14,291 nucleotides of DNA, from the NCBI GenBank assembly GCA_003132865.1, contig PKYZ01000331.1, positions 368-14,658 on the forward strand, read 5' to 3'. The DNA is from Bryobacterales bacterium. Its GTDB lineage: Bacteria > Acidobacteriota > Terriglobia > Bryobacterales > Bryobacteraceae. The notes under the pieces were generated by a model. It made no database searches, was not told where the DNA came from, and saw only the letters and a program-made list of their open reading frames with translations. Below, one piece after another: positions 8,601-13,035 of the stretch. A program made the position numbers and the translations under genes. Each line of letters begins with the position of its first letter. Within the stretch, counting starts at the first letter, position 1.

Positions 8601-9065
8601 AGTGGAAGTCGAGTTCCAGAACTCGGCCTCTGTGCGCGCCAGGCGGCAGGTTTCCAGCTTGACCTGGTTGCCGTCCGCGTCGCGGCCCACCAGCACAAAG
8701 TCGCGGTAGTTGGTAACGAGAACCTGTTTGTACCGGCCCCAGTATTTCGTGACCTGATGGCCGTCGGCTACGACCCAGGCGTCCTCGGAAGTGGACTTGA
8801 TCTCGATGACGCCGCGCGACGGGAGGCCGGAACCCGCGGGCTCGGCACTGCCTTTTGGAAACTGATCGGCGGTGAACAAGCCGCCGTCAGGGTTGCCAGC
8901 TCCGCGGTTCTGAAGCTGTAGGATGCAACGCACTCTGGGCTTGATCGTCCTGCCGACCTCATCCAACAGGTTGGCCAATGCCGTGTAATACGTGGTTTCC
9001 TTGACGCCGGCGCGCGCTGACTGGATTTCCCGGAGTTGTTCCAGGTAGGTCTCGACTGGGTTCAT
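5676..9065 (-). CDS. Single-chain restriction-modification enzyme, Type ISP/IIG-like (nuclease, N6-adenine methylase, specificity region)
   Basis: This 1129-residue protein should recognise a DNA sequence, methylate adenine and cut unmodified DNA. The N-terminal part carries a PD-(D/E)xK nuclease: P59-D60 in GNPDGGLF and E88-I-K90 in GVIEIKS, with Q104 in a QxxxY helix. A helical linker leads to the methylase: GVWYTPTEIVDYMV at 345-358, the S-adenosylmethionine motif DPCCGTG at 384-390, and the catalytic motif NPPY at 509-512. The C-terminal half has YRPFDVRWLYW and VPCAVWEYTLGGYQVIKKWL, typical of the Type ISP (LlaBIII-like) specificity region. I see no Walker A or helicase motifs; canonical Type ISP enzymes are about 1500-1600 residues and carry a helicase. 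AAGG four bases before the ATG is the ribosome site. A toxin-antitoxin pair lies upstream on the same strand. Confidence 0.88.
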   Translation of the reverse strand: MNPVETYLEQLREIQSARAGVKETTYYTALANLLDEVGRTIKPRVRCILQLQNRGAGNPDGGLFTADQFPKGSAEPAGSGLPSRGVIEIKSTSEDAWVVADGHQVTKYWGRYKQVLVTNYRDFVLVGRDADGNQVKLETCRLARTEAEFWNSTSTPHKTAARLAESFVDFLKRAMLLAAPLDSAADLALFLASYARTAKFRIEHGEFPGLAAIRGALEEALGMTFEGAKGDHFFRSTLVQTLFYGMFSAWVLWSKTHESRSSRFDWRLSDQYLRVPILRKLFREVADPGSMESMDLNEVLDWAAAALNRVDRGSFFRTFEEKHAVQYFYEPFLEAFDPELRKDLGVWYTPTEIVDYMVARVDRVLRDELGLHDGLADKRVYVLDPCCGTGAYLVATLSRIAETLREKGGDALLAQDLKEAAMHRVFGFEILPAPFVVAHLQLGLLLQHLGAPFSEKGKRERAGVYLTNSLTGWEPPKKPKRLPFLELEEERDAADEVKRDKPILVILGNPPYNSFAGIAKVEEERGLSDAYRTTKRAPAPQGQGLNDLYVRFFRMAERRIVEKTGAGVVCFISNYSWLDGLSFTGMRERYLEVFDRIWVDNLNGDKYKTGKLTPEGDPDPSVFSTDFNREGIQVGTAVSLLVRKRDSDRAKEVRFRNLWGKNKRADLLYGGVPYQQLHPVAELGLPFAPAQVEAAYLAWPLLPDLFPFSSPGVNTSRDEFLVDTDRDSLVKRLEVYFDSAVTHEEMRRLYPGVMASTARFNAEQTRAYLQKRESKPEHIAEHIAERVIRYCYRPFDVRWLYWEPETKLLDEKRSDYVPNVAAGSLWLLSRQKGERQIEGSPFFVTRSAADRHLIRPGCNCFPLGAIDRGLLRGDTAPMNLSHRALDYGESIGAPATSVWFHALAVGHSSIYLRENAGALWQNWPRIPLPATADALTASAALGRKVAALLDCEQAVPGVTTSPVRPELRAIGIVSTAFGQLDPDSGDLDITAGWGHAGQGGITMPGKGKSIHREYAAAERAAIGEFTTVLGPTTYDLFLNNKVYWSNVPCAVWEYTLGGYQVIKKWLSYREKGSTEKPLLGRSITKDEARYVTEMAQRIAALLLMGPALDANYEAVKRYPHPWGTRSTVA
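6710..6733. repeat. 12-base in-frame tandem duplication inside the restriction gene
   Basis: GTTCCGCGATAT at 6710-6721 is followed by GTTCCGCGATGT at 6722-6733 and by a partial third GTTCCG. On the coding strand it encodes EHIAEHIAER just before the YRPFD segment of the specificity half. Unit changes would add or remove four residues without shifting the frame. Confidence 0.7.
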
Positions 9066-9111
9066 CGTACCTTTGTGTTATAGCAGTTTGGCGAGGCTGC
9101 GGGGCACACTC

Positions 9112-9130
9112 GGCGATCCGCCGAATCGCC
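9112..9130. repeat. Inverted repeat between the toxin and restriction genes
   Basis: GGCGAT at 9112-9117 and ATCGCC at 9125-9130 form a six-base inverted repeat around a seven-base CCGCCGA centre; an alternative fold pairs CGGCG with CGCCG. It lies 47 bases before the restriction gene start and directly abuts the pump remnant at 9131. It could be an operator, an attenuating hairpin or chance in GC-rich DNA. A TATAAC nearer the gene resembles a -10 box but has no good -35 partner. Confidence 0.3.
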
Positions 9131-9157
9131 CGGGCTGCATGCTGCGCCTCCGGCCCA
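9131..9157 (+). pseudogene. Remnant of a second RND permease gene (fragment 1)
   Basis: These 27 bases match 4371-4397 of the intact pump gene at 25 positions, with 17 identical bases at the start. The reading is GCMLRLRP against GCMLRFRP, a conserved late segment of RND permeases just before the last helices. Both mismatches fall in one Phe/Leu codon. No pump-like sequence is visible on either side: the restriction gene start lies on the left and the toxin gene on the right. Alone the match is short enough to doubt; its order and orientation relative to the fragment at 9993-10058 make decay of a paralogous pump gene the better explanation. Confidence 0.5.
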
Positions 9158-9173
9158 CCGACCCGAAGAACCG

Positions 9174-9527
9174 TCACGACTCCGGAATCTCTACGATCCG
9201 GTTCTTCCACTCGTCCGCCTCCGAGGCCGCCCAAACCAGCAGGAGCGCCTCGACTACATCGGCCTGCGGTGCGCGCTGCTTCACCAGAAACACGCCTGCA
9301 CAGTAACCCTCAGCCTGAAGGAACTCACCAAAATGTCGCGGCATGGTCTTGATGTCGGAAGTGACAAGAATCCGATGCTGCTCCGTGGCGAGGGCTAACA
9401 CTTCGGGATCGGGGACTCCTTGGAGGTTTGCGTCGTTCGCTGAGAGAAAGTCCATCGCAGGCTCGCGGCGCAGACAACCGCTAACGATGGCATGGTTGAG
9501 GCTGGCATCCGCCAGGAAGCGGATCAT
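9174..9527 (-). CDS. DUF5615 PIN-like toxin (VapC45-like)
   Basis: This 117-residue protein belongs by eye to the DUF5615 branch of PIN-like nucleases, the probable toxin of a type II toxin-antitoxin pair acting on RNA in the cytoplasm. The family pattern is visible: FLADASLN at 4-11 with D7, then GVPDPEVLALATEQHRILVTSD at 37-58 with D40 and D58. These acidic residues would form the metal site. DUF5615 proteins often have RD after the VT strand; here it is SD, with the aspartate kept. It starts three bases after the stop of the DUF433 gene, the usual antitoxin-first order. The full length is normal for the family, so it is probably intact. The RNA target cannot be deduced. Confidence 0.85.
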   Translation of the reverse strand: MIRFLADASLNHAIVSGCLRREPAMDFLSANDANLQGVPDPEVLALATEQHRILVTSDIKTMPRHFGEFLQAEGYCAGVFLVKQRAPQADVVEALLLVWAASEADEWKNRIVEIPES

Positions 9528-9530
9528 GCG

Positions 9531-9845
9531 TCAGCTTCTTCGCGCCTGCAGTTGCTGCCGCATGCGTTCGAACTTCTCTTTGAGATCGGGAGGTCCCGGA
9601 TGCGCCGCGCTGTATGCATCCTCCTCGCGCTCGCGCTCCGCTACGTCGCGTTCCACTTCGCTCTTGTGGCCCAAGTAGAAAGTAATTGCGCCATAAACCT
9701 GCTCCAGGCTTAGTGTAGGGTAATGCGATCGGATGCCTTCCGGGGATTCGCCGTGCTGGTACTCCCGCACGAGGTGGCCAAGCGGCACACGGCTTCCTTT
9801 CAGGTAGAAGCTCCCATCCCGGCGTTCGACGAATTCTCCGCTCAT
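9531..9845 (-). CDS. DUF433 antitoxin (VapB45-like)
   Basis: This 104-residue protein carries a DUF433 domain, a small helical DNA-binding-type fold that pairs with DUF5615 toxins. The signature runs from G17 to about 57: GSRVPLGHLVREYQHGESP, then IRSHYPTLSLEQVYGAITFY. The charged tail (residues 61-104, with EVERDVAEREREED and EKFERMRQQLQ) is probably the segment that wraps and blocks the toxin. The ATG at 9845 has GAAGG eleven bases upstream, a rather long spacing. It is the first gene of the pair, as expected for self-repression by the antitoxin or complex. Its upstream region lies on the other side against the pump remnant at 9993-10058. Confidence 0.85.
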   Translation of the reverse strand: MSGEFVERRDGSFYLKGSRVPLGHLVREYQHGESPEGIRSHYPTLSLEQVYGAITFYLGHKSEVERDVAEREREEDAYSAAHPGPPDLKEKFERMRQQLQARRS

Positions 9846-9876
9846 ATTGACGACTGCCTTCAGTTTATCCTATCCG

Positions 9877-9912
9877 ATTCCAGCTCGCGCGAAATTCCCT
9901 GCCAACTGCCAA
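9877..9912 (-). promoter_or_regulatory. Candidate toxin-antitoxin promoter with tandem 7-base operator-like repeat
   Basis: On the minus strand, TTGGCA (9905-9900) and TGGAAT (9882-9877) are separated by 17 bases, 5/6 and 4/6 matches to the sigma-70 boxes, with the ATG about 32 bases beyond the -10. The -35 lies within two tandem copies of TTGGCAG (9912-9906 and 9905-9899), a plausible site for autoregulation by the antitoxin complex. This is pattern reading only; the -10 is weak and acidobacterial promoters are poorly defined. Confidence 0.3.
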
Positions 9913-9992
9913 TGGGACTGCGACAAAATCATTTCGACGTCCGGCGCGAAACGTGCGTGGCTTCGGTAGAGCCAAGGGATTTCGGGTGCGAC

Positions 9993-10058
9993 CTTGCGGT
10001 GGTCGGCGGACTGGTGGCGTCGCAGCCCGCGCCGGCGGCGGAATTGGCGGCACGGTGA
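9993..10058 (+). pseudogene. Remnant 3' end of a second RND permease gene (fragment 2, with internal deletion)
   Basis: The plus strand reads [11 protein letters not shown] then PAPAAELAAR and a TGA stop. The intact pump has [11 protein letters not shown] (4487-4519) and [10 protein letters not shown] with TAG (4607-4639). The base match is 28 of 33 and 25 of 33, and 87 bases (29 codons, the last membrane helix and part of the tail) are missing between the blocks. Most differences are synonymous third-base changes, so the fragment descends from a once-functional paralogue and not from a recent copy. The frame is intact up to the stop. No pump-like sequence precedes it; the region 9846-9992 holds only the antitoxin upstream DNA. 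Confidence 0.75.
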
Positions 10059-10067
10059 CTGGACAGG

Positions 10068-10676
10068 TCATAACTCTTCGCTCATGTCGCGAATCTCCAA
10101 CTTGAACTGCCAGCCTTCAAACGTCATCAACATACGGCCAAATTCTTCCCAGGTGATCTCTCGACCATCGACGACGACGAGCGGCACCCTACCATCGTGT
10201 GCATCGTCCCACTCGATCAAGCCTCGCACGACCTGCTCGTCCGCGATCTGCAATCCAAGTTCGCCAGACTCTACGTGCTTGATGGACAGGGCGCGACGCA
10301 TCTTTTCGATCAATCGCCCAAGGAGCGCCAGCAGATCGTCCGCCGGATCGCCGATCGTTTGGAACCGATAGCCAGCCGGGTATCCGTCGCGAAGCTCGAA
10401 GGCATCCAGAGCGACGCCCGGCCCGAATAAACGGGTCCGAAAATGAAACTCGTGAGCTTTGCCGGTGCAGTCTACAAGCGATACCGGTTCAAACTTGGCG
10501 TCTTCAAACTCAATCAGACCGCCTAATCTCGCGCCTTCCGCGTTGAAGCATTGGCCGCAGAGTTCCTTGTATCCCCGTTCCACGGAACCGTAGCTGACGG
10601 TGTTATACGCCGGGGTGAGTTGACCGCAACTATCGCAGCGAATTTCGCTGGGCGGGGTGGATCGGGTTCGCTTCAT
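10068..10676 (-). CDS. Zinc-ribbon protein of unknown function (202 residues)
   Basis: The start is the ATG at 10676, which overlaps the TGA of the upstream dehydrogenase as ATGA, with a G-rich ribosome site before it; a longer frame starting at 10814 runs through dehydrogenase coding sequence and is rejected. The N-terminus has two CxxC pairs, C14-C17 (IRCDSCGQL) and C40-C43 (ELCGQCFN), typical of a zinc ribbon. The remainder mixes short acidic and aromatic stretches: LFGPGVALDAFELRDGYPAGY, then a helical LLALLGRLIEKMRRAL, and REITWEEFGRMLMTFEGWQ near the end. I do not recognise a named family. Translational coupling suggests coexpression with the dehydrogenase, but there is no evidence of shared function. 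Real gene: likely. Confidence 0.75.
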   Translation of the reverse strand: MKRTRSTPPSEIRCDSCGQLTPAYNTVSYGSVERGYKELCGQCFNAEGARLGGLIEFEDAKFEPVSLVDCTGKAHEFHFRTRLFGPGVALDAFELRDGYPAGYRFQTIGDPADDLLALLGRLIEKMRRALSIKHVESGELGLQIADEQVVRGLIEWDDAHDGRVPLVVVDGREITWEEFGRMLMTFEGWQFKLEIRDMSEEL

Positions 10677-13027
10677 TTCCGCCCCCCAGCCTGCGGCTCG
10701 AACAACGCGAACGTGAAGACATCCGTGGCCGCGGCGATCGTCACATACTGCTTGCCATCGGCCATGAAGGTGATAGGCGAGGCGGTGAGGTTCTGCCCCA
10801 GGTAGTAATGCCAAAGGTGCCGGCCGGTGGCGGCGTCCAGGGCCACAAGTTGCCCATCGTCATCGCCGAAGAAGACCAGGCCGCCCGCGGTGGAAACCGT
10901 TCCCGCCCACATATCGCCGCGGCCCGTCATCGGGTATTCCCAGCGCTTCTCGCCGGTTCGCGGATCGAGCGCGCGAAGATAGAATCTGCCAGGCTCCTTG
11001 GAGATCGACTCACCGCCGGTGCCCGCAAAATTCTTCATCGGTTCGGGCGTTTTGGCGGATGAGCTGTACACATCGCATTGCTCCAGCGTGGGCACATACA
11101 GCAGGCCTGTGCCTGGGTTGTAGGAAGGCGACATCCAGTTGGTAGCGCCGCGCACCGAGGGGCACACGCGCGTGCCGTTCGGCGAAGGCTCCATGCCGGG
11201 ATTCTCGATCGGCCTGCCTTTGGCGTCGATGCCCTTGGCCCAATTCAGCCGCTCGACGAAAGGCGTGGCGCGCAGGAATTCGCCCGTTGTGCGGTCGAGC
11301 ACGTAGAAGTAACCGTTGCGATTGAGATGCAGCAGAAGCTTGCGCGCGCGGCCTTCGTACACCGTGTCAAGCAGCACGGGCCAGGCCTGCGCATCCCAAT
11401 CGTGCGTGTCGTGCGGCGTGAATTGGAAATACCATTTCAGCTTGCCGGTGCCGGCGTCCAGCGCGAGAAGCGAATCGGAATAGAGATTGTCGCCGTGCCG
11501 CGCGCCGCCGTAAAAGTCAGGCCACGGATTACCGGTGGTCCAGTAGAGGACGTTGAGCTCGGGATCGTAAGTGCCGTTGAGCCAGGTCGCCGCACCGCCC
11601 CATTCGGGACCCAGTTCGCCCCAGGTTTCCGCGCCGGGTTCGCCTTTGGCGGGAACGGTCCAGAAGCGCCATAGCTCTTCGCCGGTGGCGGCGGAAAACG
11701 CAGCGATGAATCCGCGCACGCCGGTATCGCCGCCCGACACGCCCACAATCACGCGATCCTTCACGGCCATGGGTGCGAGCGTGGCGAACGCGCCGCGGCT
11801 GGTGTCCGCATACTCACGATCCCACAGCCCTCCGCCCGTCTTGCGATTGAGCGCCACCAGGTGAGCGTCGCTGGTGGCGAAGAAGACGCTGTCACCAAGA
11901 ATGGCGGCGCCGCGGTTCACGTCGCTGCGCTTGGCCAGTTCGTCGCGATACTTCCAAATGGGCCGGCCGGTGCGCGCGTCCAGCGCGTACACTTCGTTGC
12001 TATTGGTGACGTACATGATGCCGTCGTAGACCAGCGGCGTGGCTTCCAAGTGAGTGGCGCCATCCACGTGGTAGACCCACGCCGATGCCAGCGACGTCAC
12101 GTTGGCCCGCGTGATCTGGGTCAGCGGACTGTGGCGGTGCGCCGCGTAATCTCCGGCATAGGTCAGCCAGTCCGCTCCGGCGCCTGCGCGAATCAAATCG
12201 TAACGTGCACCCGCGAAGGCCGCCGCGCTTTGGACAATCGCGGCGCTGTCGCGTATCGACTGGCGGGCCATGAAGGCAAGCAGATCCTCTAGCTCCGTGG
12301 AGCTGAGCCGCTGCTTGAAATCGCCAGGCATCAGCGAGCTCTTGCGAAAGACCACTTCGCGCAAATCGGCCTTGAGCAGGCGATGGACATCGCCGTGCGC
12401 ATCGAGAATCTGGATCGCGTAATTGGTATTGTCGCGGGCCACGCCGGAGATCGTCTGCCCGGACTTGGTTGTGACGGTGACGCCGCCGTAACCCTCGGCG
12501 ATTTGCGCATTGGGATCGAGCAGCGATTCGCGCAATTGCCGGAAGGAGCGCACACGGCCGATATTGGAAAGATCGGGACCGGGAAAGCCACCCCGGCCGC
12601 GAATTGTATGGCAGTTTGCGCAGCCAGCCTTGCCGAAGAATAACGCGCTGCCGGCCTGGACGTCGCCCGCCGCCATGCTGTCGAAAGCCACGGCGGTCAG
12701 GTTGCGCAGGTAGGCGACGATCTGCCAGACTTTGTCGCTGGGCAGCCCGGAAGGCGGCATATCGGACCCCTTCACGCCATCGGTGATGACGGACAATAGG
12801 TGCCTGTTGGTGGCGCCGCGGATCTGATCGCCTTGCGCCAGGTTGGGACCGCGGCCGCCTTCCGCGGTGGGGCCATGGCAACCGCTGCAGCCTTCCAGAT
12901 ACAGCTTCTTGCCGGCGCTGATGGCGTCGGCCTGCCCCGCTACGGGATTCTTGAGATCTTCCTTCTCGTCGGGAGTCTGAGCAAAGAGGAGGGGCACACC
13001 GAGTAAGCAAAGGAAGAGGGAACGCAT
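10673..13027 (-). CDS. PQQ-dependent dehydrogenase with two N-terminal c-type haem domains
   Basis: A 784-residue secreted quinohaemoprotein. Residues 1-16 (MRSLFLCLLGVPLLFA) form a signal peptide. Haem domain one is C47-x-x-C50-H51 with candidate axial M90. Haem domain two has C136-x-x-C139-H140 and candidate M233, and resembles the 'putative haem-binding' domain of planctomycetes and acidobacteria. From about 285 an eight-bladed-type propeller follows, with repeats such as VYALDARTG and LLALDAGTG. The PQQ site keeps N500 in TGNPWP and D545 in HDWDA. Electrons from substrate oxidation would pass to the two haems in the periplasm. Classical alcohol dehydrogenases carry a vicinal Cys-Cys, a Glu before GVRG and Asp or Ala two residues after the catalytic Asp; here these are absent, D434 and Q547. 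The start at 13027 lies eight bases after the carbamoyltransferase stop. The substrate is unknown. Confidence 0.88.
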   Translation of the reverse strand: MRSLFLCLLGVPLLFAQTPDEKEDLKNPVAGQADAISAGKKLYLEGCSGCHGPTAEGGRGPNLAQGDQIRGATNRHLLSVITDGVKGSDMPPSGLPSDKVWQIVAYLRNLTAVAFDSMAAGDVQAGSALFFGKAGCANCHTIRGRGGFPGPDLSNIGRVRSFRQLRESLLDPNAQIAEGYGGVTVTTKSGQTISGVARDNTNYAIQILDAHGDVHRLLKADLREVVFRKSSLMPGDFKQRLSSTELEDLLAFMARQSIRDSAAIVQSAAAFAGARYDLIRAGAGADWLTYAGDYAAHRHSPLTQITRANVTSLASAWVYHVDGATHLEATPLVYDGIMYVTNSNEVYALDARTGRPIWKYRDELAKRSDVNRGAAILGDSVFFATSDAHLVALNRKTGGGLWDREYADTSRGAFATLAPMAVKDRVIVGVSGGDTGVRGFIAAFSAATGEELWRFWTVPAKGEPGAETWGELGPEWGGAATWLNGTYDPELNVLYWTTGNPWPDFYGGARHGDNLYSDSLLALDAGTGKLKWYFQFTPHDTHDWDAQAWPVLLDTVYEGRARKLLLHLNRNGYFYVLDRTTGEFLRATPFVERLNWAKGIDAKGRPIENPGMEPSPNGTRVCPSVRGATNWMSPSYNPGTGLLYVPTLEQCDVYSSSAKTPEPMKNFAGTGGESISKEPGRFYLRALDPRTGEKRWEYPMTGRGDMWAGTVSTAGGLVFFGDDDGQLVALDAATGRHLWHYYLGQNLTASPITFMADGKQYVTIAAATDVFTFALFEPQAGGRK

Positions 13028-13035
13028 GGGGGCAG

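Noticed and set aside
9080..9085. TATAAC (minus strand) as a -10 box for the restriction gene
   Set aside because: The position 17 bases upstream is GCCCCG, not a -35; left uncalled.
9723..9992. Plus-strand frame leading into the pump tail remnant
   Set aside because: Only the last 22 codons resemble a pump; the earlier part is antisense to the DUF433 gene or its upstream region.
10677..10814. Longer zinc-ribbon protein starting at 10814
   Set aside because: The extra part lies in dehydrogenase coding sequence; the ATGA overlap at 10676 is the natural start.
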